DNA of 64,000 nucleotides from Sodalis endosymbiont of Henestaris halophilus (GCF_900161835.1 NZ_LT897836.1:806001-870000); one strand, 5' to 3'; shown: positions 1 through 12,120, numbered from the stretch's first letter. The notes: generated by a model from the letters alone, not told the origin. A program made the numbers and translations.

Positions 1-1366
1 CATAATTATAGTGCTTATTTTAATGGGATAAGCAATGCAATAAAATTGGAGTAAATCACAATTAGGCCAAGACCTATTGGCTGTTATTATGACTTACTTT
101 GTTTCCATAAACGTTTTATTAATTGATTAGTTAATATAATTGACAAACATATTCACGTTCATCTTAAGGAATATTAATATCTAGTCTATTATGGTTAATA
201 GACCTAATAATAGTTCATGGAGATATAAATAGATAAAATTTTTCTTTAGTTAATCGCATATTATATGTAGAAATCTGTGATTGTTTATTCATAGATAATC
301 GTCATGAGAGATTATAAGTTATCTCTACAAGCATAACAAAATTAAACTGTCCGACTTATTAATTAAGTCTTGGTGCACAATAAAATTGTAATAAATATTT
401 AATATGTTATTGATCTTTTGGTGTTGCACTAAATATCCGGCTGATTTACTTAATACTATTGGTTATGATGTAATTAATTACAGTTTAATTATAAAGACAT
501 CATTATCGAATAATTATTAATTAACATCTGTTTATTTGATGCTTTGAATATATTAAAAGCTTATCAAAATAACTAGCATTTATCAATGCATAATATAAAG
601 AGAGGCAAGATGCCGTTTTATTCTTAGGATATTTAAGCTCAAAGCTATGACATGAATATTTGTATTACCCGCGATAGTAATTTATCATAGGGCATGATGA
701 TATGAAATAACTATGCTAGATTTGGCATAGCTTTGCGCAATTATGTCAATGATAAACATGATAATTTTAATAAAATCCGCGTAGTTTGTTTAGTCTAATA
801 TAGTTTAATTGCTTGAAAGCACGCGTAACTTAATTAGTATTTGCCATAAAGATCGTCTTTTAATATTGTAAGTATTTTACTAATGAATAATCTATTAAAG
901 ACCCAAGAGGTATTTCGTGCTTGCCCGTGTAGAAATAATTATTTTTATTATTGTAAACTAACTAATTAATTAAAGTTTATTATATAGCTCGCTAGCAAGC
1001 GTAACTAATAAGTTTTCTTGTTTATACTTGCCGAATAATTAAATCAAAGATTGTGAATTATTTGCTTGCTGTGTGCTCTGTTATATTAATAGCTAGAAAA
1101 ACGTAGCATGTGTTTATAATTATCAAATCTGTGTATTTCTATATTAAAGTATTCTACTGACGACGAAAATACGTTTGCGAAATAGTATGCAGTGCTGCCT
1201 ATTTAATATTAGCTGAGGATCGTATCCTACCCAATTCTAAAGGGTGTATTACCTAGTTTTGTTTATAGCCTAAAGTCATAAAGAGGCATGCGTTTATGAT
1301 CTCACTGTTAGATTATCAGGGCACGCTGTATTGCATGTACTGTATAAAATCTACAAAGGCGCAATT
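1..1366. other. Gene-free AT-rich tract upstream of dadA/dadX
   Basis: No open frame of useful length on either strand and no match I could recognise. From E. coli gene order (ycgB, dadA, dadX) one would expect ycgB and the 5' part of dadA here, but I could not see either in translation. Best read as strongly decayed DNA. Confidence 0.5.
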
Positions 1367-1418
1367 ACCTGCTTCTATTGCCCTTATCTTTAGCAGAAAT
1401 AAGACAATAGAAGCAGGT
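1367..1418. repeat. Perfect 14-bp inverted repeat (long hairpin)
   Basis: ACCTGCTTCTATTG (1367-1380) is repeated exactly in reverse complement at 1405-1418. Inside the 24-base spacer, CTTAT (1383-1387) can pair with ATAAG (1399-1403), extending the hairpin. There is no T-run on either side, so it does not look like a normal intrinsic terminator. It lies in decayed DNA where dadA would be expected. Confidence 0.7.
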
Positions 1419-1504
1419 TCATTACTGAGTTTCTGCTGAAATATTGCTTTATGATGTGCGATATATTTTGTACCAGTAGCATTCCATTTAATATATGACT
1501 TTTA

Positions 1505-1690
1505 AATTGGCTCAAATCTATGATACTGTATAGTATCATCAATAGTAGGATTTAATGGTGAGGATCTCAATTTTTTTGATTTAATACTGTTTATAGTTTA
1601 TTCTAGTCTAGATAGTGTAATCTACTTAGTAGATTCTTCTGATGTAGATGATCAGTTAGCAGTTAATTAATATTTTTATTACGAACTATT
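1505..1690 (+). pseudogene. dadA: Remnant of dadA (D-amino-acid dehydrogenase), 3' part
   Basis: In E. coli dadA lies directly upstream of dadX on the same strand. Here, just before dadX, one frame reads IVGFN (about 1539-1553), the same five residues as in the C-terminal third of E. coli DadA (recalled as AEIVGFNTELL). It is followed by FIVYSSL where DadA has MVVRDLYP, and the frames are broken by stops. The distance to dadX is slightly short for the missing C-terminus, implying small deletions. The match is short; position and strand give most of the support. If correct, the alanine catabolic partner of dadX is gone. Confidence 0.4.
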
Positions 1691-1796
1691 CAGCGCGTTT
1701 ATACTCTTGGTGTTAATTTCGTCACTGTTACCGTGACAGTAAGTTAATAGTGCGCGCACGCGCATCCGTTTCTATAGAGGCAAGGAGCTTGTTTTT

Positions 1797-2867
1797 ATGC
1801 CACGTCCGATTGTCGCTATAGTAGATTCCACTGCGTTAGCTTCTAATTTAACTGTTGTCCGCCGGTATGCACCGCATGCACGTATATGGTCTGTAGTGAA
1901 AGCCAATGGGTATGGCCATGGATTGAATGCTGTTTGGCAGGGATTGAATCAGACAGACGGTTTTGCATTGCTGGATCTTAATGATGCGGTCGTGTTAAGG
2001 GAAAATGGTTGGCGCGGCCCAATTCTTCTGTTAGAAGGATTTTTTCATCCAGCGGATTTAAAGGAAATAGATCGCTATCGATTAACTACTGTCGTACATA
2101 GTAACTGGCAAATAAATGCACTAAGGAGAATAGTTCCGCTGGCGCCGCTAGATATTTACGTTAAATTAAACAGCGGAATGAATAGGCTAGGTTTTATTGA
2201 TCGAGAGTTTCCTGGTGCTTGGCACGCGCTCAGTGAGCTAAAGCAAGTAGCTACGTTGACTTTGATGACCCATTTTGCTCATCACGATCAGACCGCGGGG
2301 CTTGCGGCTCAAATGGCGGTAGTATTGCGCGCTGGGGATGGGCTGATTGGCCCGCGCTGTCTAGCAAATTCTGCCGCTACTTTGTGGTATCCGGAGACTC
2401 ATAAACAATGGATACGCCCCGGCATTATACTTTATGGCGCTTCTCCTAGCGGAGATTGGCAAGACATAGCCACCTGTGGTTTATTGCCGGTAATGACACT
2501 AACAAGTGAACTAATTTCTATACAGAAAGTATTTTCTGGTGGACACATTGGTTACGGTACTCGTTGTCGGCTAAATGAGTCGCAGCGGGTCGGTGTCGTT
2601 GCCTGCGGTTACGCTGATGGCTATCCATACCATGCACCTACCGGGACGCCCGTTTTGGTCGATGGCGTAAGAACGCGCACTTTGGGAGCGGTATCCATGG
2701 ATATGCTCATGGTCGACTTGAAACCTTGTCCGTTAGCGTGCATTGGATCAAAGGTTGAGCTTTGGGGGAACCACATCAAAATAGATGAGGTTGCTACATT
2801 TGCCAGCACCTTAAGCTATAAATTAATGAGCTCTTTAGCATCGCGGGTAACAATTCAAATCTGCTAA
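1797..2867 (+). CDS. dadX: Alanine racemase DadX
   Basis: PLP-dependent alanine racemase, interconverting L- and D-alanine in the cytosol and supplying D-Ala for peptidoglycan. The product is 356 aa, the length of E. coli DadX (Alr is 359), and matches DadX throughout. The PLP lysine is K35 in VVKANGYGHG, and the catalytic tyrosine of the opposite face is Y253 in GYGTR. The substrate-side segment is KLNSGMNRLGF (123-133), and RPGIILYGASPSG lies at 207-219. The ATG has a good ribosome site, AAGGAG at 1782-1787. DadX is normally the catabolic racemase co-transcribed with dadA, but dadA looks decayed here. I infer it now serves wall synthesis, unless alr survives elsewhere. Confidence 0.95.
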   Translation: MPRPIVAIVDSTALASNLTVVRRYAPHARIWSVVKANGYGHGLNAVWQGLNQTDGFALLDLNDAVVLRENGWRGPILLLEGFFHPADLKEIDRYRLTTVVHSNWQINALRRIVPLAPLDIYVKLNSGMNRLGFIDREFPGAWHALSELKQVATLTLMTHFAHHDQTAGLAAQMAVVLRAGDGLIGPRCLANSAATLWYPETHKQWIRPGIILYGASPSGDWQDIATCGLLPVMTLTSELISIQKVFSGGHIGYGTRCRLNESQRVGVVACGYADGYPYHAPTGTPVLVDGVRTRTLGAVSMDMLMVDLKPCPLACIGSKVELWGNHIKIDEVATFASTLSYKLMSSLASRVTIQIC

Positions 2868-4560
2868 TAAGCTCCGCTGTTTAAAGGAATGTTGACTTTA
2901 ATAAGACTTAACTTAATATTATAATATGGCAACCAGATCATATCGTGGTTAATTTTGGTGTATAATTAACTTAATTGCGAAGTCACAGATATTACCCACA
3001 ATACGATTACTCACGTAAATACCTTTAGTGTGTGACTAGAGCATTGCTTGTGGTAGCAAACATCATTAACATACTTAATTCTAACGGAGTTACTATTGCT
3101 TAATAATACATCACTCTTAATAAATATGCTTTTGTCAATTTGACGGTGCCTTCGTAAGGCTTACCATCATGATCCAAAAGCCATTTATTCTAAATATTAG
3201 CAAAATAAGCAGTATAAGTCTTATTTTGCTAATTTTGATTTACAAGATGACAAAATATAAGTACGTAAATGATATTGCCATGGCTTACAAATTTTACAAG
3301 GGAATAAATAGTAAGCGACGTTAGATCATGATTGCTAGAAGCAAATATAATGAACTTTGGTTCACTATCAAAAGTGCAATACTACGTAAAACCCCGAGGT
3401 ATAAGTTTTATTAGAAATACGCTGCCAGCATATTAGCTCTTTATGAGGATCAGCATGAACATAATTATTTAGGGGCTTCCTAATAAAACGAATAGGTACT
3501 GCTCATTTTGTCGCTGTTTAATTATTTATCTCAAACGCAACTGAACAAATGCTAGGCAGCATACTACATTTACTTCCCCAGACTAGCCACGTGCATCAAA
3601 ACGAAAGTTCATAAAAGAAATCATTGTATCTGCCAAGAATATTTTTTTTGGGTCATGTAGTATTAACTTAAGCAATGTGAACTTATGAATTTAAAACATT
3701 CTATTACTATTCTGGTGTAAGCTACTAAAATGATCACACTAATATATAGTAAAACAGTAAACTATATGAGTAATTTCTTTATTTTTTTAGATGTGGAAAC
3801 TTATTAAATACTCAGCAGACAAATATTCATATCAACGACCAAGCAAAAACAGTAATAAAATAAGGTTTTGCATTTATATGCAACTTTTTAAAAAAGTAAA
3901 CATTATTATTTTAAATAAATAAAGCAGTTAATGTTATGAACATAATTTATCATCGCTGATAGCGATGCACATCATAATTATAATTAGTATAAAAATTTTT
4001 GTTCGGCAAGCTGCCTATCATTTATTTTATGATTAATGTGTAATTAGTTTTGATTTAGTGCATATTTATTGAATATAGCTAATAGATATTAAATCTAAAA
4101 TTTTAGAAATGTCACATATAATCTCTTATTTACTGTTTATTGCAATAAAAAACACTTAAATATCTTATTAATATTCAAACGTGCTGAGTTAATAGCTATA
4201 GCTATGGCAAAGTAAACTAGTGTAGCGTAACGGTTATTATGATAGTTGATAGTTTGATCAAAATTGGTCTAATGCTGCATATCGCTTAAAGGCGATCGTC
4301 TAAAATTGTTGATGATTATTGATAATGCTTGAAAAAATCCTTTTAAATGTCGATTATTCCCGATATGCGAAATTTGCTATGCGTGTTCATAAGAATGTCT
4401 ACAGCACAATGGAAACGCTGCCTTGCTTCTCTAAAAGAAGAGAAGCGCAGGAGGTCGTATTTACTGTAATCGGTGTTCGTGGCAGATAGAAATGGCAGCG
4501 TACTTATCAATTGAGTTTATAATCTTCCGTGTTTTATCGCAGCTACACTAACATCATTTT
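2868..4560. other. Gene-free tract between dadX and cvrA
   Basis: About 1.7 kb between two convergent genes that are adjacent in E. coli. No significant open frame, tRNA or recognisable remnant was seen. The part near 4380-4500 is slightly richer in G+C but I could not assign it. Confidence 0.5.
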
Positions 4561-4571
4561 GAGCTAAATTC

Positions 4572-4603
4572 CACGCATTATCCGTCTACTTTTAGGATGC
4601 GTG
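4572..4603 (-). terminator. Possible hairpin downstream of cvrA
   Basis: CACGCAT (4572-4578) pairs with ATGCGTG (4597-4603), 7 bp, less than 10 bases past the cvrA stop. The T-run expected after an intrinsic terminator is absent, so it is only a terminator-like 3' structure. Confidence 0.3.
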
Positions 4604-4611
4604 CCTTGAAT

Positions 4612-6342
4612 TCAAGTTATATTGTCTGCGATCTTTATGCCAATTTTACTAATTTTGTGCTCATCTTTTTCCGCGATAGTCCAAATGATGCCTTCCGCGA
4701 CTACATGGTCACCGACTACCGGTTCATTTCCTCCTAGTAAAACCATGACAAACTGGCCAAGCGTTAGCTCGCTATCTACTTGGCCGGGGAATTCTAAACC
4801 GTAAATAGATGAAACATCGCGCAAGCGCGCATCGGCTTTTAGGATAAAATCGCCAAAGAAGCGTTGATTTAGCGCGACGGGCGGCGATTGACTAAAGATC
4901 TTGCCTAACGAGGGCAAATCACGTTCTCTACCGATTACACAAAGAATATCTCCTTCGCGCAGCTGAGTATTGGCGGTAGGGTGAAGCAACATATTGTCAC
5001 GAAATAAAGCGGCAATACGCGTATGGCGGGGCATTTTTAGATCACGTAGCGCTGCGCCTACGCACCAATTTTCATTTTTCAACTGGTAAATAAACTGTTC
5101 CCAAGGGTTATCCGGATGGATATCCATCCCAACGCGGGAGATCGGGGATGCAGTTGGCGGAACCACCACTTTCGCTAAATGAGCCGCGATACCGAGTGAG
5201 GTTCCCTGAAGCAACAGGGAAATGAGGACTATAAAGAATGCAACATTGAAATACAAGCGAGCATTATCTAGGCCCGCCATCATCGGGAATACCGCCAGGA
5301 TAATCGATACTGCACCGCGTAGACCGACCCAAGATAGAAAAAATCTTTCGCGGGTAGTGTAGTTGCGAAACGGCAGCAAACCAACAAACATCGACAGCGG
5401 CCTCGCTATCAGCATCAACCACAGCGACAAGACGAGAGCCGGAATGGCGATAATCCATAAATCGCTAGGCGTTACTAATAGTCCCAGCACTAAAAACATG
5501 CAGATTTGACTGAGCCAAGCCATACCATCAAAAGTTTGCAAAATACCATACCGGTTGCGTATCGGCCTATTGCCCAGCACAAATCCGCACAGATATACCC
5601 CTAAAATTCCGCTACCGTTTAGTACGGTGGTTAAAGCAAAAATCATAATGCCGCCGCTGACCGCTAGCAGGGGATATAGGCCATTTGCCAGCGAGATGCG
5701 GTTAATCATTTGTTGCAACAACCAGCCTCCACCAAGACCCATGACCATACCTAAGCCAAATTCGCGGATGAGGTGCAATAAAAATAGCCAGTCAATGTTG
5801 GTTTGTCCGTTTTTAATCATAGAAATAAGCGTTATAGTTAAAAATACCGCCATAGGATCATTACAACCTGATTCAATCTCGAGCGTAGAAGTGACACGTT
5901 CGTTTAACCCTTTATCGCCTAATAACGAGAATACCGACGCGGCGTCAGTAGAACCGACGATTGCGCCGATGAGCATGCCTTCAATTATATTTAGTCCAAA
6001 TAACCAGGTAGCTGCCATACCGGTTAAACCGGCAGTGATGATGACTCCTACAGTGGCTAGAGACAGCGATGGCCAGAGAGCAACACGAAAAGCGGTAGCA
6101 CGGGTGCGCATACCACCATCTAGTAAAATCACTGCTAACGCTAGATTACTAATAAAGTATGCCGCAGGATAGTTATCAAACGCGATGCCTCCCAGGCCAT
6201 CTACCCCTGCTAACATACCAATAGATAGAAAAATCACTAAAATAGGGATGCCAAGACGTGAGGAAAAAGAGCTAAGCATGATACTCCCCCCCACCAATAT
6301 CGAACCAATAATAAACAAACTGAAAATGGTGCTGCTGTCCAA
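4612..6342 (-). CDS. cvrA: CvrA/NhaP2-type K+(Na+)/H+ antiporter
   Basis: Inner-membrane cation/proton antiporter of the CPA1 family, thought to export K+ or Na+ in exchange for H+ and help in volume and ion balance. The product is 576 aa against 578 in E. coli and matches end to end. The first ~400 residues are a multi-span membrane domain with GSTDA (130-134) and the ion-site motif ESGCNDP (157-163). The C-terminal ~175 residues are soluble, with a TrkA-C/RCK-like part (for example [15 protein letters not shown]) and a CorC-like end. The start codon is TTG (6340-6342), preceded by a strong AAAGGAG; the N-terminus [10 protein letters not shown] fits E. coli MDATTIISLF, so this start is probably real. 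It is convergent with dadX as in E. coli. Confidence 0.93.
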   Translation of the reverse strand: MDSSTIFSLFIIGSILVGGSIMLSSFSSRLGIPILVIFLSIGMLAGVDGLGGIAFDNYPAAYFISNLALAVILLDGGMRTRATAFRVALWPSLSLATVGVIITAGLTGMAATWLFGLNIIEGMLIGAIVGSTDAASVFSLLGDKGLNERVTSTLEIESGCNDPMAVFLTITLISMIKNGQTNIDWLFLLHLIREFGLGMVMGLGGGWLLQQMINRISLANGLYPLLAVSGGIMIFALTTVLNGSGILGVYLCGFVLGNRPIRNRYGILQTFDGMAWLSQICMFLVLGLLVTPSDLWIIAIPALVLSLWLMLIARPLSMFVGLLPFRNYTTRERFFLSWVGLRGAVSIILAVFPMMAGLDNARLYFNVAFFIVLISLLLQGTSLGIAAHLAKVVVPPTASPISRVGMDIHPDNPWEQFIYQLKNENWCVGAALRDLKMPRHTRIAALFRDNMLLHPTANTQLREGDILCVIGRERDLPSLGKIFSQSPPVALNQRFFGDFILKADARLRDVSSIYGLEFPGQVDSELTLGQFVMVLLGGNEPVVGDHVVAEGIIWTIAEKDEHKISKIGIKIADNIT

Positions 6343-6363
6343 ACGCGCTCTCCTTTTGATTTC

Positions 6364-6810
6364 TTATTTCATACTTTGCCTATCCCGCAAAGGCAGAGTG
6401 ATCCCCCAGATTACTACCATGATGTCTAGTTTAAAGCATTGATGCCATGACCTAAAAAGGGGGAGAGAAAAGTTTACTATATTACCCAGCGTGTCGTTCG
6501 TCAGAGTCCGCGCCGGATATAAAGGAGATGAGGAATCCTTGTCCGGCAACCCCGTTGCTTATATAAATTAAACTACCCTTTTTACTCCCAACAAAAAAGT
6601 TGTTTTATCATTTATTTTTAAGGTGTTTAAGTGTTTTCTTAATCACAATGGGTAAAACAATTCTTTTACTCACGCGCACGGTGTTTGCCATCTAACGAAG
6701 CATCACCTACCGGTGGGGCAATGTTATTACAAAAACCGCTTCAATCGCTAGATTATCAATTGGTCTTAGACGATTTTAATGATGCCGTCATCCCGGCATT
6801 TTAAGCCTGA
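6364..6810 (-). pseudogene. ldcA: Remnant of ldcA (murein tetrapeptide L,D-carboxypeptidase)
   Basis: ldcA is the next gene upstream of cvrA on the same strand in E. coli. Two stretches fit. At 6364-6549 (minus) a frame ends LDIMVVIWGITLPL, which aligns without gaps to LDFGHEQRTVTLPL of LdcA. Near 6700-6800 a stop-interrupted frame keeps G-I, then R, R, L and G at the spacing of GILVLEDINEHPFRVERMLLQL. The encoded enzyme recycles muropeptides in the cytosol. The N-terminal half is not recognisable. Open reading on the plus strand here (around 6665-6804) is a shadow. Confidence 0.55.
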
Positions 6811-9085
6811 CATTTGCCATCTTGCGAATAACTAAATAACAACGGCATCTCCGTTACTCTCATGCGGCTCGAGGGGGAAAGGATTAGCATGTTAATACCG
6901 TTTGATAACGTAATAACGGCCTCGCAGACACGCTATATTGTATAAGTAGCCAGATACTCATACATTTTATTTAATGATATTAAATAACAGTAAGTTTTAA
7001 TGAACTATCCAATCGTAATTTTCAGTTATGGTGTTCGTATTAACTTAAAATATTAACCGTCACTATCAGGGCGGTAAGCAATACAATCTTAAATAATAAT
7101 TTATTAAGGTTATGTCGCTGGTCTTGCTTTGTCTCAACATGAACGTTTTAGGAAGTAGGTAAAAACAACGAAAATAAACAAACAATTTAGTTCAGAATAA
7201 ATATTTACGCAATGAGTAGCAGTTTTCGTTGAGTTTTTTTGAAACATTTCACAGAATAGACAACCAATACTCTTCTGATCATAAAGGCACGACACACAAA
7301 TAAATTTTGTAAATTATTGTCTATGGCTCTTCGCATTCACACCACATTGTTTATCTTTATGCTCTCGTTAGGTGAGTTTGATATAGTGTTAATAATGCAT
7401 CATCAGCAACAGGTGATTAGCTAACAGGTCCATGATGTATGTAAAAAATTGTTTTACAAGTTTTCGCCGCTTGACTTCAGCGCGTCGTTTATATTTTATT
7501 GGTGCTCACGTGGGTTGTAAGCACGTTTTTATTACTTCTTATATGAGCTTTATGGTGATTAAAACTATTAGTTTTCTAAAAAATAAAATTATAAGTACCT
7601 TATTCTTACTTTTGTAAGTAGTATAGTATATAAAATATACCATCAATGTTTGTAGGTGCGGCCAGGAATAGATATAGAAAATATAAAAATGTTTGCAATA
7701 TTTTGGTGATTTAATTTATCAAGCCTGATAAGTGTCACAGACAGAAGATGACTTACTAGCTTTAGAAGGGTCTAAATGACGCTCAAGTTTTTATAGCGTT
7801 AAATAAAGTTATTTATAAGTAGTACTAGGTTGATTTTCTGACGCAGTTACACAATGTTGCGCTAGATTTTTTGTTAAAGTAGACTACACTAGTGCGCTTT
7901 TGTTATCGTAGGATCAGAGATCCTACATCGCGGCAAGTAAGTTATGCTAATGTGCTCTGGCGCGCCGTGTTATATGGTATGGCTAAAGTGATATGTTTTG
8001 TATTTGTTAAGTTGTTTATGTTAATTTTTGAATGTCAGGCAGTACCAGATTGTTAAGTAATAAATTTAAAGATTGATTCTTAAAAAATTTAGAAAATAAA
8101 TTTATTTCACCTCGCGATTGTGGCTGAAGGGTAACTCTGCCTGTCATCGTTGACTACACAGACAAACGGCCACTTAATACGATTGCTTTATACTCATATA
8201 GTAGTTTCTAAAATTCACCGGATTACGAATATTTTACCTATTAAAATGCGTTTATTGATATCGGTATGCTGAATAATAAATAAAATTTTATTTTCATATT
8301 AATCACGGATCACTTATTGATAAGCTCATTAATCGACTGTTTGAGTTGAGACTCATAGCAGAAATAAGAAACGTTAGCGAGTAACCATGCTTTTATTTTA
8401 CAGTTAGGGTTTTCAGACAATAAAATTAACTATTACCTCTTACCGGAGGTGGTGCCTAACACTTTATATTTTATAACAACTTTTTACTGTGATACTAGTA
8501 GTTATCACTTCTATAACTTATACTATGCGTCATTTTATTAGTCCATTGCGCATTTGTTAGTATTAAAGGCTTTGATAGTGTCTGCTGTGATTGGCTGTGA
8601 CAGGATCACATGATAAAATTAACTCTGCTGCCGTATCCAGGCTATAAGAACTGCTTTAATAGTTAGTGCCTAATTTCTTTATAATAGAGATATCTTTTGT
8701 TTCACTAGGTTATGGGTAAACGTTATTAAGTAAACCGTCAGCTACATTTAGCTTTCTCTCTATGCTTTATCCAGATGTTAGTGACGTTGCTTTATTATAC
8801 CCATGGTAATTGTATTATTGCAAATAATTAGTGTAAAGGTTTGTTATTTTAACGTTTTAATTACCTAAGTGCTTGTACTAATGAATTAGTACGTGACCAT
8901 AGCTTAGTTCTTGATTTTGTATGTTAAAACAACTTATTTTAACCTGTAAATATAAATGACGATAGAAAATATATTTCGATATTCGCGTAGCAGACGTTAG
9001 TAATTTAGGATTATTTTATTAAGATGTATTTAATTATGCGTATAGTGTATACTCATTAGTATAATAATGCTATGGGCGATAGTTA

Positions 9086-9113
9086 CTGCGATAAATATTA
9101 GAATTTATCGCAG
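9086..9113. repeat. 11-bp perfect inverted repeat
   Basis: CTGCGATAAAT (9086-9096) and its exact reverse complement (9103-9113) are separated by six bases. No T-run follows. It lies in unassigned decayed DNA. Confidence 0.65.
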
Positions 9114-10273
9114 CCATATAATTGATTATTAATCTCTAAGTTCGTCGGTTAACAAAATGTTGGAGTGAGTATAATATTAAAAGCGTTGCAGTATTTTTAG
9201 TATTTTATTACTTATTGAAAGTGTTATATCTCCTTATATTCATATCCACTTATTTAACCTTTATAAGTTATTAATAGCAATTATTTGGCGGTTCCCTTTC
9301 CGTTAGAGACGTAGTTTCCTTACCCCCAAAACTGTGGGTTAAACTACCGATATTAATAACTTTTGCTGCATCCTTATGTATGAAAAGTACATCTTGGGGC
9401 TGGTTTAGCCGGTGCTAGTTTATATTTAGTAATAAATGCTTTGTGTGTTGAGTTACTTATTAAGAAATGTGAAGTGAGTATTACATTTCAACTAGTCGAG
9501 GTCAGCGTAAGTACGTTAATTACGGTAACATATTATGATGCATTTCTGTAAGGAAAACTTTTCTTCTTTTACAAATGCGTGGCTTAACTATAATAGTTAA
9601 ACATTTATAAAAATGTTCGCACTTACTTTTAGCGTAAATTCAAAAGCAGTTAAAATAATAATAGCACTGTACCAAAAATATGTTTGCTGCGCAAAGAAAT
9701 TACTATAACAATTTGTTTGAACTTTATATTAGCATGATTAAATAAAATTTTTACGCATAAATTTTATTTAGCATTTATTATTGTACTATTAGTCAACTAC
9801 TTTTTCTTTTTTTTAATATATGATGTAGTTCATTTTATATTCTATAATACGTGTGCTTTGACTAGCAGTTAGTTTAGCAATTATTCTATTTATATATGCA
9901 ATGAATATGCAATATATTTACGTTACGTGCAGGATTGTTTATTTTATACCCAGCATAGATATGTTTAGGTATTCTATTAATAGAAAATATGCATACATGA
10001 AAAGTATTATCTGCAGTTTTGTAGACTCATTTTAACTATGTTATGTTTATTTTTGATTACGGCTATGTTCGACTATTTCTTACTTTTAATCTTATCTATC
10101 TCTATAGATAGATGATGATAAATAGCACATTTATTTAAAATAGTAAAGTGCTTGCTACGACTTATTATGTAGAAAATTTAGCAAAACTAATTATTATTTG
10201 TAACGGTGTATACGCGCTTTAGTACTTTAATTAAGTAAAAGTACTTATATGTAACATAAAACCTGGACGAGTA

Positions 10274-10295
10274 GTACTTCATGTTCATGAAGTAC
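10274..10295. repeat. 10-bp perfect inverted repeat with 2-base loop
   Basis: GTACTTCATG (10274-10283), TT, then CATGAAGTAC (10286-10295). Nearly a perfect palindrome, without terminator features. Confidence 0.65.
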
Positions 10296-10719
10296 CTGCG
10301 TTAACGGTAATACTGTGGATTACGTGTGATAGGGAAGACCAAAGATTAAGACTACTATTATATTAATAGATGTGATCCACAAAAATGTGCGTAGTCAATG
10401 TTTGGATGAGCAGTGATACCTACAAATGATATTCTCTGCATGTAGAACTGACCATGAACATGTTATTATTAAGAGTTAGCACATCGTGATATGTTGGTAT
10501 GATCACATGACTTGAATATAAATAATTTAACAAAAATAGCCACGTGATCGATATGGTGATTTATCAATTATGGAAGGCTTTTTACCACTTAAAGTGGCTA
10601 AGTGTGTGGAGCACAATAATCAAGCGTGGGTCACCCCATTTGCACAAATTTTTTGTAAGTAGTTAAAAGAAGATTGTTTCAGTAGGGACTATGAGCGCTG
10701 AAAACATTTGATTGCACGA

Positions 10720-11150
10720 GACAGGGCTCCGTTTCCTGGCAATTAAGCTTGTATAAATTTATTATAAGCGCGTACAGTAGCGATGTAAGTAAGCGCAGGT
10801 AGATAGGTTTCGTGCGTAGGGCGTCTATCTGGTTTGTAGGCTTAAAAAATTTTAACTACCGCCGAAATATACAGTTTTAGTATTATCACACTGTGGTTAG
10901 ATTGTGGCAGGCGATCTTTAGATCTTATAACGAGGTGTTTTGGTGTAAATAATTTATCCGCAACATTCCAATGGTTAAAAGACTGTTATTACCCGCACGA
11001 TGTTTACTTATGATTGCCTATTGCTTGCAGATGGGGTAACCAGGAAATTATGCAACAGATTTTTATGTTACTGCATATTTCTAGGGCATCGCTTTTGAAT
11101 TATGGGCGAACGCAACACAGAGGTTTACTTAGCTTAGGTCTATCCGCGAT
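10720..11150 (+). pseudogene. yeaE: Remnant of yeaE (aldo-keto reductase)
   Basis: A plus-strand frame reads DVSKRR, then after stops ILTTAEIY, then DLITRCFGVNN, LKDCYYPHDVYL and CRWGNQEIMQQIF. These follow E. coli YeaE in order: DASQRK, LIDTAEMY, FLVSKVYPWNA, LRRLNTDYLDLYL and RRWGVSNLDYADMQELW. The first two blocks have exactly the same spacing. TAEMY carries the family catalytic tyrosine. Several in-frame stops and gaps make it non-functional. In E. coli yeaE and yeaD are convergent next to gapA, as here. Confidence 0.65.
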
Positions 11151-11169
11151 ATAAGTAGTTTTATCAGTT

Positions 11170-11440
11170 TCCAGCAAGCATTAATCTTAGTGCATATAAA
11201 AGAAGATACTTGCGCTTTAACAATTAAATTCTCTGCTAACTAAAAACCATATGAGACTATCTTAGTCTTTTTCGGTACCTCGTTCAGTTTTAATCTGCCA
11301 GTTGTAGCGCAGGACACTTCACTATAGTGAAGCTTCAGGATTAAAGCAGGTAAAATCTTGTCTACGGTAAACGCGACGATGCTGTGTATTTACCGTGCTC
11401 ACCAGTGAAAATTGTTACCCGTGTTCGTTATTATCTATGT
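11170..11440 (-). pseudogene. yeaD: Remnant of yeaD (aldose-1-epimerase-like)
   Basis: yeaD follows gapA on the same strand in E. coli. On the minus strand here, RVYRRQDFTCFNPEASL aligns with RVYLNPQDCSVINDEAL of YeaD. Further on, SFICTKINA aligns with TFVCVETVYA near the C-terminus. Much of the gene is missing. It encodes a hexose-6-phosphate mutarotase-like protein in E. coli. The sequence also contains a 16-bp perfect palindrome at 11317-11332. Confidence 0.5.
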
Positions 11441-12118
11441 TCACATAGCACAGTAACTGTGTCGTTAACATAATTGCTGATCGATTATTATAAATATTTT
11501 CCGCAGTTAGAATATATAGCTATGGTGATGATAGTAAACGCAGATTAGTCGACCTAGCATCGATTCATGAATAAATATTTGTCTGTACTTTTGCGGTATA
11601 AACTCGATTTACTTCGCCTGATAAGGCAAAGTCACTTTGCTGTTTCTAATATACTTTTACTTTCGATAAATAATTTGATAAAGGCAAGGTTTGTCCAGGA
11701 TGAAGTAGCTCTAAATGTGAACGAATGGAAAAGTAGTTCAGTTAGGATACTATTAATTAGAGGTAAAGTCAGTTAAAACGTTTTATTATCTTTGCTGTGG
11801 TTGTTTAGCAACGAGAAAACAATATGAAATAAGTTTTGATTAGTAATAACGACTTTTCTAGTCAAACAAGGGTTAGCAAATCAGTGTACAACCTTAGAAT
11901 ATGCTGGCAAATAACTAATAGTGCTAGAATATTTTCGGTTGACTGTAATATGCAACAAGATGCGTGCCCCTCGCTGAGTTACTGTTGCAAGTACCTAGTA
12001 ATTTTTTAGCCAATAGCCAATGGCTATTGCTCATGATGGAGCAAAGTTAAAGATAGTGATAGAGTTTCTTTAACGAGCAAATATAACAAGATATGCAGAA
12101 ATCATTTTAATTTATGAG
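11441..12118. other. Degenerate tract downstream of gapA
   Basis: The 5' part of yeaD would be expected here on the minus strand, but I could not recognise it. A 69-codon plus-strand frame at 11567-11776 has no ribosome site or family resemblance and is probably chance. Confidence 0.45.
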
Positions 12119-12120
12119 TA

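Larger units (their letters stand above)
6811..10719. other. Long unassigned degenerate tract
   Basis: Nearly 4 kb without a convincing gene. In E. coli mltE would follow ldcA, and mipA would precede yeaE, but I could identify neither. Inverted repeats occur at 8873-8890 (8 bp), 9086-9113 and 10274-10295. A short plus-strand open stretch near 10560-10660 reads MEGFLPLKVAKCVEHNNQ, is protein-like, and is unassigned. The rearrangement joining the dadX-cvrA-ldcA block to the yeaE-gapA block must lie in this tract. Confidence 0.5.

Noticed and set aside
6665-6804. Plus-strand open stretch ending LVLDDFNDAVIPAF
   Set aside because: It overlaps the minus-strand ldcA remnant, whose conserved residues keep their spacing; the plus frame is a shadow.
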